Of a DNA stretch of 64,000 nt, positions 24,926-33,353 are shown piece by piece. The notes beneath the pieces are model-generated. The model saw only the letters and a list, made by a program, of their open reading frames with translations, did not search any database and was not told the origin of the DNA. Each line of letters starts with the position of its first letter. Positions within the stretch are counted from its first letter, which is position 1. The stretch is from Nostoc sp. ATCC 53789 (lineage in GTDB: Bacteria > Cyanobacteriota > Cyanobacteriia > Cyanobacteriales > Nostocaceae): contig NZ_CP046703.1 of the NCBI RefSeq assembly GCF_009873495.1, positions 2,356,001 to 2,420,000 on the forward strand, read 5' to 3'. The position numbers were made by a program, and so were the translations under genes.

Positions 24926-25087
24926 ATGGTATCGCAAATTCAACCGCCGACCCAGCCAGAGGTCATCTACTTAGATAGTGACGTACAACTAGTTGCTAAT
25001 AATACCATACAGTTTAGCTGGATTGTAGAAATTAAGCAGAATATAGAGTGGCTATTTGCTGACTTAACTGGGGACTTCAAGATTTGA
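24926..25087 (+). pseudogene. Uma2-type nuclease fragment
   Basis: The frame MVSQIQPPTQPEVIYLDSD, followed by NTIQFSWIVEIKQNIEWLFADL, matches the N-terminal 50 residues of Uma2-family (DUF820) putative endonucleases, which are very numerous in Nostoc. It then breaks off at a TGA immediately beside a 42-bp tandem repeat. The catalytic core of the roughly 190-residue family is absent. The first codons are preceded by a GGCGAAGCTATGG small-repeat-like motif. Confidence 0.6.
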
Positions 25088-25169
25088 ACTCGGAAGTTCG
25101 ACCTTTTTGCTCGGTCATTGGTGTTCGGAACTCGGAGGTTTGACCTTTTTGCTCGGTCATTGGTGTTCG
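25086..25169 (+). repeat. Two copies of a 42-bp tandem repeat
   Basis: Units at 25086-25127 and 25128-25169 begin GAACTCGGA(A/G)GTT(C/T)GACC and contain TTTTTGCTCGGTCATTGGTG. They differ at two positions. A partial inverted echo (ACCGAGTTC) follows. The array sits exactly where the Uma2 fragment ends. Confidence 0.85.
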
Positions 25170-25304
25170 GAACTTGAAATACCGAGTTCAAAACTGCGAT
25201 CGCATCTCTAATTTACCAAGCGATCGCTCTTTTTGAATATTAACTCCCCATAGCTCCCTCATTTCCCGGTTGGTGAGCGAAGTCGAACCACATCTCCCTC
25301 ATCT

Positions 25305-27968
25305 CTACCGCCTTGGACAGACTTTAAGCGCATCAGGATGGCTAATCAAATAAACCTTGAGCCAACTGCAACCTTGCGCCATTAAATTATCTAAATTCAG
25401 ATTCCACAGAATTATTGTGTTGTCTTGTCCGCCAGAAGCTAAAGTTTTGCCATCCGGGCTGAACACGACGCTGAAGACAATATCGCTATGCCCAGTTAGA
25501 GTGGTAATTTCTTTGCCCGTATCCAGATTCCACAATTTGATGGTGTGGTCAGCGCTGGCGGAAGCTAAAGTTTTGCCATCTGGGCTGAACGCGACGCTCT
25601 TGACCTCAGCAATATGCCCAGTAAGAGTAGTAATTTCTTTGCCCGTCTCCCGATTCCACAATTTAATGGTGTTATCACGACTAGCGGAAGCTAAGGTTTT
25701 GCCATCCGGGCTGAACACAACGCTGTTGGCCCAATTGCCATACCCAGTAAGAGTAGTAATTTCTTTGCCCGTCTCCCGATTCCACAATTTAATGGTGTTA
25801 TCCCAACTAGCAGAAGCTAAAGTTTTGCCATCCGGGCTGAACACGACGCTGTTGACCTGAGCGCGATGGCCTTCTAAGCGATTTTGTTCACGAATATTGG
25901 TACTAGATAGAATTCTCTGTAAACTAAACAAAGGGCTGTATGCTGGATAGTCTGCTAAAGACTGTTTATCCTTAATCAAACTTTTTAATGTTCCTGCCGT
26001 CTCCATTGCTAATAGCAGAGCATCAAATTTCCTCGAAGTCTCAAACAGTCGCAACGCATTTGTTCCATCTCGTTCCAATCGCGTAGCCGTTAAAGCAACT
26101 TTTCTGGCATCGACTGCCGCATTCAGAGCAATTTGTGCCTGCTTTTGTTCTTGCCTTGCCCGATTTAAATCTGCAACAGCTTTTTGACGCTGCTGTTGTG
26201 CCTCTTGTCGTTGTTGAATTGCTTGGTTTGCCTGTACTTCAGCTTGACTAGCCTTTGCACTAGCTGCTGCGACTTTGTTTTCTGCTAATTTCAGATTTCG
26301 CTGTGCCTGATTCACTTTGGCATTTGCAGCATTCAGTTTTGAAGTGGCGTTACTAAGATTCCGTTTTGCCTGTGCTGCCTGTTCCGATATCCTTTGATTG
26401 TCGCGTGATATTTTGGCATTGTCTGCCAATATTCGCTGATTCTCTTGCTTGGTTGCTGCGGTTTCTGTCTTAGCATTATTTAATTCTGTTTGGGCATTAT
26501 CTCTTTCTGCCTTTGCTGTTCCTGCTTGTCCCAATTCATATTGAGCAAATATTAATGATGCAACTGCCCCCAGCCCAGTCAGTCCTAACACCAAAGAACC
26601 AATACGAATCCGTTGATTAGCTTTGTGGTTTGCCTTTGCTAAAACTTGCTTTGCCTGTTCCTCTGCTTGCAGCCTTTTCTGCACATCGCGCTTTTCTAAT
26701 TCCTGGCTAGCAGCTAAAAACTGATAGTCCAAATCACTTAAACTTTTACCTACTGCCCATTCTTGAGCATCATACAAAGTCTTTCCCCGCAACAAGCGCG
26801 ACTCATCTTGACATTCAGACTCAACCCAGGCGTTGAATGTATCGGAGTAAGGACGCAAGTTTGCTAAGATGCGATCGCACCATTCCTGCTTAAACACCTC
26901 TGCATAAATCCGGTTATAAATTTGTAACTTTCCCTCCCGCTTCACTACCAGCCCCGTCAGCCGCAGTTCCGTTTGTTCAGGACTATCATCAGCTACTATC
27001 TCTCCGTGCTGCAAAATCTGCTGATACAATCCCAACAATCGCCCAGTCCTCTGTTCCCCACTCTGCAAAATTCTGTCTCGAATCGTCTTCAAATGCTCCG
27101 GCTCGTCTTGCGTCTCCCAATACCCAATAATCTCCTTGCGTACCAACTCTTCCACCCAATCCTCAGCTTCTAACCCCCAGTTCTTAGTCTCTAGTCCCCC
27201 CTGCACTAGTAATTTACAAACTTTTTGTGTCAAAAACGGCTGTCCCCCCGTCCAGTCCAGCACCACCTGCATCAACTCTTGAGAATCGTCCACTTCTGCC
27301 AATCCGTGTGCCAAGGGTTGCGCCTCTTGGAGGTGAAAGCCAGTTAAATCAATTGCCTGTCCAATATTAAAAGGTGTCCGGCGTTTGTCTTGAATCAAAT
27401 CTGAAGGCGTAGACACTCCAATCAAAGCAAAGGTAAGGTAATTATATTCAGGATGGTCTGCTCGTCGGTTGTAGCAATCGCGGATAATTGCAAAAAAGTC
27501 ATCTAAGTTGAATGAAAGACTCAGAACACTGTCAACTTCATCAATAAAAATAATAATCTTTTCAGTAATTGTTTTTAGTAAAATCGTTTCAATAAACTTG
27601 CTCAAACGCTGTACTGGTGAAAGCAAAACGTTGTCAGTCCACCAAGCATCTAAATCAAAAGTTGTATAAATATTCAAACTTCCCACTAGAGTATCAATCA
27701 CCCCGGCATACCACTGTTTTGGTGTAATATCTGCCGTTCCAATAGCTGTAATATCAACAACAGCACAAGCAAATCCCTCAGTTTGCAAACGCTGCATTAC
27801 CTGCACTCGCAAGCTAGATTTCCCCATCTGCCGGGAATTGAGTACATAACAAAAATTCCCAGCCTTCAAGCCTTCATAGAGGTCATGGTCAGCTTGCCGT
27901 CTAACATAAGTTGGTGCATTTTGAGGCAGGCTACCACCGACTTGATATTGATACTGGGTCATAAACAA
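25305..27968 (-). CDS. AAA-like ATPase with coiled coil and four WD40 repeats
   Basis: The 887 residues show an AAA-like (PF14516-type) NTPase domain at the N-terminus, with P-loop [12 protein letters not shown] (about 44-55) and [13 protein letters not shown] (about 138-150). A middle region of unknown function and a transmembrane-like helix (about 455-475) follow. Next comes a long Ala/Gln/Asn-rich coiled coil (about 480-620). Four WD40 repeats of 42 residues, almost identical at DNA level, lie at about 695-860. Usual beta-propellers need about seven blades, so the array looks contracted. A cap segment ([16 protein letters not shown]) ends it. Such proteins are signalling ATPases with unknown triggers. 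It is the last gene of a minus-strand cluster with a nuclease and a CHAT protease. Confidence 0.8.
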   Translation of the reverse strand: MFMTQYQYQVGGSLPQNAPTYVRRQADHDLYEGLKAGNFCYVLNSRQMGKSSLRVQVMQRLQTEGFACAVVDITAIGTADITPKQWYAGVIDTLVGSLNIYTTFDLDAWWTDNVLLSPVQRLSKFIETILLKTITEKIIIFIDEVDSVLSLSFNLDDFFAIIRDCYNRRADHPEYNYLTFALIGVSTPSDLIQDKRRTPFNIGQAIDLTGFHLQEAQPLAHGLAEVDDSQELMQVVLDWTGGQPFLTQKVCKLLVQGGLETKNWGLEAEDWVEELVRKEIIGYWETQDEPEHLKTIRDRILQSGEQRTGRLLGLYQQILQHGEIVADDSPEQTELRLTGLVVKREGKLQIYNRIYAEVFKQEWCDRILANLRPYSDTFNAWVESECQDESRLLRGKTLYDAQEWAVGKSLSDLDYQFLAASQELEKRDVQKRLQAEEQAKQVLAKANHKANQRIRIGSLVLGLTGLGAVASLIFAQYELGQAGTAKAERDNAQTELNNAKTETAATKQENQRILADNAKISRDNQRISEQAAQAKRNLSNATSKLNAANAKVNQAQRNLKLAENKVAAASAKASQAEVQANQAIQQRQEAQQQRQKAVADLNRARQEQKQAQIALNAAVDARKVALTATRLERDGTNALRLFETSRKFDALLLAMETAGTLKSLIKDKQSLADYPAYSPLFSLQRILSSTNIREQNRLEGHRAQVNSVVFSPDGKTLASASWDNTIKLWNRETGKEITTLTGYGNWANSVVFSPDGKTLASASRDNTIKLWNRETGKEITTLTGHIAEVKSVAFSPDGKTLASASADHTIKLWNLDTGKEITTLTGHSDIVFSVVFSPDGKTLASGGQDNTIILWNLNLDNLMAQGCSWLKVYLISHPDALKVCPRR

Positions 27969-28028
27969 TTAAAATTAAAAATTAAAAATTATGAAATACA
28001 AATTTGGTAGGGTATGTTAGCACAGAGA

Positions 28029-28655
28029 CTACGAATTACAGACTAAATAAGCTAGGCGTTTTAACACTTTTACCACAGTATCTAGGTCATCCCCACGATT
28101 GAGCGACAGTGTGTAAGATAATGCATATCTTGGTGTATCCTGTTTCGTCAACTTAATAAATTGAAATTCTCGACCATTGGTTACAAAACCAAATGTAGGT
28201 TTATCATTACCAGGATTAGCCAACATATAAGCTAATGCTTGAGAAATTGCTACCTCCAAAGAATATTCTGCTCGTTTCGCCTCAATAACGAGAACCCAAA
28301 ATGGAGGATGAAACACCAAAATATCAATACGTCCTCTAATAATTGTGCCTTCGTCTTCAGAAGAAATTCTTACCTCTTCTTCCGAGGCGATATAAAAAGG
28401 CGGTTGATAAAAACCTGCTAGACGCAATAGTGGAGATAGCACCACCATTTTGACTACAGGTTCTAAAATTTGGTAGCGGGATAAATGCAAATATTCTGCC
28501 TTGACTTGGTTGAGAGATTGCTTTTCTAAATCACTCAACTCAGGTAAATCTTGCTGCCACTCAAAAAAAAACTGTTCATTGTCTGCACGTTGTAGCCCAA
28601 ATTGATCTATGAGTTGGGCTAGGGTGATATCTTTTCCTTGAATAACTTGAACCAT
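28029..28655 (-). CDS. PD-(D/E)XK nuclease-like protein
   Basis: The 208 residues have the nuclease core RGRIDILVF (Asp111) and WVLVIEAKRAE (Glu125, Lys127), the D...ExK triad of PD-(D/E)XK enzymes. GFVTNGREFQFIKL follows, as in the N-terminal nuclease domain of type I restriction R subunits. There is no helicase domain and no methylase or specificity subunit nearby, so this is a stand-alone nuclease-like protein, common in cyanobacteria. It lies 60 bases upstream of the AAA-WD40 gene and 69 bases downstream of the CHAT gene on the same strand. Its substrate is unknown. Confidence 0.75.
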   Translation of the reverse strand: MVQVIQGKDITLAQLIDQFGLQRADNEQFFFEWQQDLPELSDLEKQSLNQVKAEYLHLSRYQILEPVVKMVVLSPLLRLAGFYQPPFYIASEEEVRISSEDEGTIIRGRIDILVFHPPFWVLVIEAKRAEYSLEVAISQALAYMLANPGNDKPTFGFVTNGREFQFIKLTKQDTPRYALSYTLSLNRGDDLDTVVKVLKRLAYLVCNS

Positions 28656-28724
28656 TGTTAAACCTTTTTGTTAAATGGTAATTTCAGATAAAAGTCTTAT
28701 TGCACTCCTAACTAATGTACTTTT

Positions 28725-30365
28725 TTAATTTTTCAACCCCAAGCGATGCCCAAAATATTGACGATACAATTTACACAGTGGCACCACTTCATTGCCTTTA
28801 AACTTAACTAACCCCATACTGCGGAGTTTAAACGCTTCAGTTGTGCCTACATCCACGGGGCGATTTGCTGTCATCACTTGTTTAACCGCAGCTAGCAATT
28901 CTGCATCCTCTTGCAAATTCAGCCAGTGGCGGCGCAGATGGTCACTGTAAGGACCTTCCTCGGTTGCGGCGATTTTTTGCAGATTTGCCAGCGTCATCCG
29001 ACCACGGGCAATTTCATAAAGCGCTACCCGCACTAAATAAGGATGACCACCCACCAGTGTCATTAATTCTTCAATTTGTGATTCAGGCCAATTGAGTCCG
29101 TGACGCTGTACCAAGTCTTGTACTTGTGTTTGATTTAAGTCTGGCAACTCAATAGGTAAGCCGACATTAAAAGGCGACCGATTAATATTGAGCGGAATAT
29201 AAACTTCCTTAGAATGCACAATCACCAACCGGAGATTTTTCCAAACTGTCTCATTCTTTGACCGTTCATGCCAAGCTCGTAGCAATCCAAAAAAATCAGC
29301 AGCAATTATAGGATGCTTAAAGACTTCATCAACTTCATCCAAACCTATAGCTACGGGGCTATTAATCGCAGGTAATAAATACCGTTGAAAGTAATTTGTA
29401 CATTTATTCTTGCTACCTAAAACACCCTTCCAATAATCGTCTAGCTTCTCTGGTAGATTCAGTTCGTAAGTAATGCTGGCACAGAACCACTGCAAAAACC
29501 GATCTAAATTGCCGAGAAATTCTGCATCGGCTGACTGGAAATTTACGGGTGCAGTCTGATAGCCATGTTGACTAGCATGATGGAGAACCCGCGACATCAG
29601 CGAAGTTTTGCCCATCTGCCGAGGAGCTTTGATGCGAATTAAGGCCCCTGGTTGAAGAATCGCTTCATAACAGTCTACCTCAATAGGCGATCGCTCCACA
29701 TAGAACGCAGAGTTTAGAGCCACCTGCCCTTCTGGATTTTCTAAAGAGACTGCTGCTTTTATCTCGCTATCTGGAATCGTTTCGTTAGCACAGATACCAC
29801 CTTGAAGATTGTTTCGACTTTTCAGCACTGGTGTCGAAGACTCTGGAATACTTTCTAAATCAATAGCGCTACAGCCAAACTCATAAGCATCCTCATAAGA
29901 CCTATCAGCGCCCAATGCATCATAAAAGCCTACCGCAAATTTAATTGCGGCGCGATCGCCAATTGCCCGATTCATCCCAACTACACAGTTAATGTGTTGG
30001 TAAATAGACTCAGCTTGCACCTCGCTATAACAGGCATTTAATAATACACACTCAATTTTGTCTTTAAATAATTTAAATAGCCTTGCCAGTGACTCTGTAC
30101 TCACTAGCTGCATTTCCCCTGTAATATTTTCCAAGGCTAAACCTTGATTTCCTCCACCATGTCCAGAAAAATGGATGATATGAGGATTATGATCTAAAAG
30201 CGCACGCCGCAAATCGTCAGGACGCACCGCCCATTTCGTAATCAGTTCAAACTTATCTCGGCTGCGAGAGCGTTGCAACCCTTCCTGAATTTCCCTAACT
30301 TCCTCGTCCAAGCGAAGTTTATCTGTCGTCGTGGGATTAGCTGACACAATCAGGATTTTTTTCAC
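28725..30365 (-). CDS. CHAT protease fused to an AAA-like ATPase
   Basis: Residues 1-180 form a caspase-like CHAT domain with the catalytic His in HIIHFSGHGGG (His69) and Cys in VLLNACYSE (Cys112). Residues from about 215 carry the AAA-like (PF14516-type) domain with P-loop IKAPRQMGKTSLMSR (about 245-259) and AIGLDEVDEVFKH as Walker B. A winged-helix-like end follows (about 480-546). CHAT proteases are found in bacterial immune and cell-death systems. The fusion suggests an ATPase-gated protease. Its ATPase resembles that of the AAA-WD40 protein two genes downstream, so both may respond to related signals. Its substrate is not known. Confidence 0.85.
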   Translation of the reverse strand: MKKILIVSANPTTTDKLRLDEEVREIQEGLQRSRSRDKFELITKWAVRPDDLRRALLDHNPHIIHFSGHGGGNQGLALENITGEMQLVSTESLARLFKLFKDKIECVLLNACYSEVQAESIYQHINCVVGMNRAIGDRAAIKFAVGFYDALGADRSYEDAYEFGCSAIDLESIPESSTPVLKSRNNLQGGICANETIPDSEIKAAVSLENPEGQVALNSAFYVERSPIEVDCYEAILQPGALIRIKAPRQMGKTSLMSRVLHHASQHGYQTAPVNFQSADAEFLGNLDRFLQWFCASITYELNLPEKLDDYWKGVLGSKNKCTNYFQRYLLPAINSPVAIGLDEVDEVFKHPIIAADFFGLLRAWHERSKNETVWKNLRLVIVHSKEVYIPLNINRSPFNVGLPIELPDLNQTQVQDLVQRHGLNWPESQIEELMTLVGGHPYLVRVALYEIARGRMTLANLQKIAATEEGPYSDHLRRHWLNLQEDAELLAAVKQVMTANRPVDVGTTEAFKLRSMGLVKFKGNEVVPLCKLYRQYFGHRLGLKN

Positions 30366-30433
30366 AGCGCTATCAACTATTGAATGCAGGCTTCTGGCTT
30401 AGATGTAGTTTACTACAGCAGGTAAGTAGACAA

Positions 30434-30721
30434 TTACCGATAGCGCATTACCGTTAATGAGCCTTTTAGCTCCATTAATGAGTCTTTGAACTCCATTAAT
30501 GAGTCTTTAAACTCCATTAATGAGCCTTTTAGCTCCATTAATGAGCCTTTTAGCTCCATTAATGAGGCTTTTAACTCCATTAATGAGTCTTTAAACTCCA
30601 TTAACGAGGCTTTGAACTCCATTAATGAGTCTTTAAACTCCATTAATGAGTCTTTTAGCTTCATTAACGAGTCTTTGATACTCGTGAAAATGACAGCAAT
30701 TTTTACAAGCGTGGAATACAC
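30434..30721 (-). CDS. Possible heptad-repeat coiled-coil peptide
   Basis: The 95-residue frame is built on eleven near-identical 7-residue units such as DSLMEFK and GSLMELK. Hydrophobic residues are spaced 3/4, as in a coiled coil. Differences between units are often silent or conservative in this frame (Leu/Phe; Asp/Gly/Ala at one site), which hints at coding use. However, the opposite strand is also open for 79 codons (NSINESL-type units), there is no good ribosome site, and the DNA is a simple 21-bp array. It lies between the kinase and CHAT genes on the same strand. Confidence 0.4.
   Translation of the reverse strand: MYSTLVKIAVIFTSIKDSLMKLKDSLMEFKDSLMEFKASLMEFKDSLMELKASLMELKGSLMELKGSLMEFKDSLMEFKDSLMELKGSLTVMRYR
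30453..30683. repeat. Eleven-copy 21-bp tandem repeat
   Basis: The unit ATTAATGAGTCTTTAAACTC plus a final C repeats eleven times with small changes (TCT/CCT/GCT, GAA/TTA/AAA blocks). Unit borders are regular with no indels except in the last copy. There are no spacers, so it is not a CRISPR array. Both strands are free of stops. Confidence 0.9.
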
Positions 30722-30730
30722 ATAATTTTA

Positions 30731-30752
30731 GGGGCACAATATATTGTGCCCC
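30731..30752. repeat. Perfect 22-bp palindrome
   Basis: Arms GGGGCACAATA and TATTGTGCCCC form a perfect palindrome just beside the 21-bp array. It may act as a terminator for the kinase gene on the minus strand or be a repeat. Confidence 0.6.
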
Positions 30753-30816
30753 TACGCGTGTAGTCTATTCAATTGGAAACGACTGTAATCCTTAGCCAGA
30801 TGCAACCTAATTAATC

Positions 30817-31875
30817 TTAATTTCCGGTTTTTTGTTGACAACTTGCTTTGAAATCCAAGCTTTGACATTCTCTTGCTTCCAGCAATTGCCTAACCGCACT
30901 ACCAGGCTGACAACTCATCAAAGTTGCCCCCATCGCAGCTAGTGTAATAACAGTAGCTAATCCCAGCACTGTAGCTCGTTTTATAGGTTTGATTGTACTG
31001 ATTAAATTATCTATTCCAGTGCCAGTACCAACAACCTCAATTGGCTCAAGTGCTTTTAAAGCAATAGCCGCATTAGCATAGCGACGGTTTCGGTTACGTT
31101 CCACCATTGTCATTAACCACCACCGAAAACGCGGACTGATTTGAGGAACTAATTGCTGGAAATTAAAGCGGTAGTTATCATCAATTAATTTTCCAATATC
31201 AACAGAACGGGTATTAGTAAGTAAGCAAATTAGTGTTGCTCCCAAACTATATAAATCTGATGCTTCAGTCAGGGAATGACCAAACTGTTCTTCTGGTGGC
31301 ATAAAACCTGGGGTTCCTGCTACGAAGCTGCTAAGAGCTATTTTTGCACCCTGTATCCTAGCTAATCCAAAATCAACTAAATAAGCATTTAGTTGCTCAT
31401 CAACCAAAATATTTTCTGGTTTGATATCCCGATGAATAATTGGCGGAGCTTGCTTTTGTAGATAGACCAAAAGCTCTAAAATGGACAGAGCAATTTGCTT
31501 AATTTCTTCTGGATGAAAGCTGTTTTTTAAGCCTAAAGATGGGGCATTTTTATGTTCCTGCACCAGATAAAAAGCCCCTGGTATTTCAAAAGAATCTATA
31601 TAGCGAGGGATGCGAGAATGATTGAGTTGCTGCAAAATTTCGATTTCGCGCTGATATGCTTTCACACCTGACAAATCAGCATCGGCCCGAGCAAAACAAA
31701 ACTCTTTAATCACTACCTGTTGCTTAGAGTTGAGGACATTAGCTAAATAAGTAATTCGTCCTCCTTCTCGGTTGCGTCCTAGTTCGCTGATAACTTGATA
31801 GCCTTGTTGAGAAAAATCTGGATGGTGATTTGAGGGAATTACCTCTTTATGTCCATTACGCACATCAAGCTCCAT
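30817..31875 (-). CDS. Serine/threonine protein kinase with a C-terminal membrane helix
   Basis: It encodes 352 residues from the ATG at 31875 (MELDVRNGHKEVIPSN). Codons upstream are open but overlap a spacer repeat and are not kinase-like. The Hanks-type kinase domain spans about 28-270, with Lys in VVIKEF, catalytic loop HRDIKPENIL (about 148) and DFGLARI (about 168). A hydrophobic helix lies at about 300-320 (ATVLGLATVITLAAMGATLM). A short extracytoplasmic tail with several Cys follows. No sensor repeats are fused to it. The gene heads the minus-strand run kinase, heptad ORF, CHAT-AAA, nuclease, AAA-WD40. Confidence 0.9.
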   Translation of the reverse strand: MELDVRNGHKEVIPSNHHPDFSQQGYQVISELGRNREGGRITYLANVLNSKQQVVIKEFCFARADADLSGVKAYQREIEILQQLNHSRIPRYIDSFEIPGAFYLVQEHKNAPSLGLKNSFHPEEIKQIALSILELLVYLQKQAPPIIHRDIKPENILVDEQLNAYLVDFGLARIQGAKIALSSFVAGTPGFMPPEEQFGHSLTEASDLYSLGATLICLLTNTRSVDIGKLIDDNYRFNFQQLVPQISPRFRWWLMTMVERNRNRRYANAAIALKALEPIEVVGTGTGIDNLISTIKPIKRATVLGLATVITLAAMGATLMSCQPGSAVRQLLEARECQSLDFKASCQQKTGN

Positions 31876-31987
31876 TACACACCATATGAGTTTGATTCTG
31901 TCAATCCTTTTGGGAGAGGGAATAGGGAATAGGCAACAGTGAAATTTGTGCTTATAGATGCCGTTTGGTTGCCTGTTCAATCTAAAT

Positions 31988-32104
31988 AGGACTTACGCAA
32001 GAACTCTCTGAAGCTCTTATTTCTCCGTGTCCTCTGCGCCCTCTGTGGTAGCCTGCGGCAAGCCACTTCGTGTCTACGTTTTCTCATGATTTTGCGTAAG
32101 TCCT
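31988..32104. repeat. 117-bp MITE with 13-bp terminal inverted repeats
   Basis: Perfect ends AGGACTTACGCAA and TTGCGTAAGTCCT enclose CTCTGCG-rich sequence and, at about 32047-32078, a small dispersed repeat (TAGCCTGCGGCAAGCCACTT) that matches, in reverse, the insertion in vapC. There is no coding capacity. It lies between the kinase gene and the hydrolase gene. Confidence 0.85.
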
Positions 32105-32221
32105 GCTAAAATCTAGAATCTAAAATTGAGTGACCCAGATTGTTAGCTCCATTTCTACTCTGCATAGGCCAAGACGCGGGGACAGAAAATATCTTTGCAT
32201 TTGCGTCTTGGCATGAAATTA

Positions 32222-33115
32222 CTAATTTTGCGTTAGCCAATCGATAATCTGGGCATTGACAACATCTGGAACTTCATCGTGCGGACAATGACCGGCATTA
32301 GGAATGGGGACTATTTTGATTTGTTTGCCATTCTCACGCGCCTCTTCGTAAATCTTGGCCCCGGTAATTGGTGTCCAGGGATCATCAGCACCCCAAATTA
32401 CTAATAGAGGACGTTCTACTTTGGGCAAAAGTTCCTCTGGACTTGGGCCAGGAGGGGCTGTGAGAATGGAAGCGAAGACTTGTTGCGCTCCTGGGTCGCA
32501 AGAGGGAGTATAAAGTAAATCGACTAATTCATCGGTGACGGCTTCACGATCGCGGTAAACTTGGTAGAGAGTACGGCGAATTTGGGCTTTTTGGCGGATG
32601 CGGTTATAGACAAATTTACCTGTAATTGGCGATCGCACAAACCGATTAAAAGCTGCCATCACCATCCTTAGCGGCGGGTTCAATTCGTGGGGACGATGAC
32701 TCAAGCCACCCGCAGAGTTAATCAAAATACCACCAGCAGCAATTTCTGGATGTTCTACCAGTACAATCAAGCTCAAAAGTGCGCCGATAGAGTTGCCAAT
32801 AAATACAGCCGGTTCGTGTATATGTGCTGTGCAAAAATCTTTCAGCAGTTCCACCCAAACTTCGACGCTGTAATCAATAGGCGCTTTATCGGAACCGCCA
32901 AAGCCTAAAAGGTCTATGGCAAATACTTGGTAGCCAGCATCAGCTAAAACTGGGATATTTTTACGCCAGTGTCCAATGGAAGCACCGAAGCCGTGAACCA
33001 GCACCAGAGGTCGTCCAGTGCCCATGACAGTGTACTGAATTTTGTAGCCCTGCCAAGTCCAAATGAATTTTTCAAAAGCGTCTTGGGTTGCAAGCTGCTG
33101 TGTAGTTATAGTCAT
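32222..33115 (-). CDS. Alpha/beta hydrolase
   Basis: The 297 residues carry the hydrolase hallmarks LVHGFGASIGHWRKNIPVLA (oxyanion hole, about 38-57), AIDLLGFGGSDKAP, the nucleophile elbow FIGNSIGALLSL with Ser (about residue 108), WGADDPWTP with the acid, and NAGHCPHDEVP with the catalytic His. The Ser elbow separates it from the Asp-type hydrolase at 15646-16509. Its substrate cannot be told from the sequence. Related cyanobacterial and plastid enzymes act on chlorophyll or lipid esters, but this is only a possibility. It is transcribed alone. Confidence 0.85.
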   Translation of the reverse strand: MTITTQQLATQDAFEKFIWTWQGYKIQYTVMGTGRPLVLVHGFGASIGHWRKNIPVLADAGYQVFAIDLLGFGGSDKAPIDYSVEVWVELLKDFCTAHIHEPAVFIGNSIGALLSLIVLVEHPEIAAGGILINSAGGLSHRPHELNPPLRMVMAAFNRFVRSPITGKFVYNRIRQKAQIRRTLYQVYRDREAVTDELVDLLYTPSCDPGAQQVFASILTAPPGPSPEELLPKVERPLLVIWGADDPWTPITGAKIYEEARENGKQIKIVPIPNAGHCPHDEVPDVVNAQIIDWLTQN

Positions 33116-33353
33116 TAATAAGATTCATAAAGTGTTTCTTCAAATATATTAATGTTCTCTGACCTCACATCCTGAAATTAGAGAATAGAATTGCTGCGCC
33201 AGTTGTCTCCAGTTCTTAGGGGTAACGATAAATACTATACTTTTAACTTATCGTTTAACACTGAGTAAATGTTAGTTCCATCCACCCCAAGGGATTAATA
33301 AGTCAAGGGATACCAAATACCCCTGTGATTTTTTAGACGAATGGTAGTGTGAG

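Noticed and set aside
25357..25860. A 167-residue plus-strand frame opposite the WD40 repeats
   Set aside because: It repeats with the 126-bp period only because of the WD40 coding DNA on the other strand.
30453..30683. CRISPR array
   Set aside because: The 21-bp units are contiguous with no spacers, and no cas gene is present.
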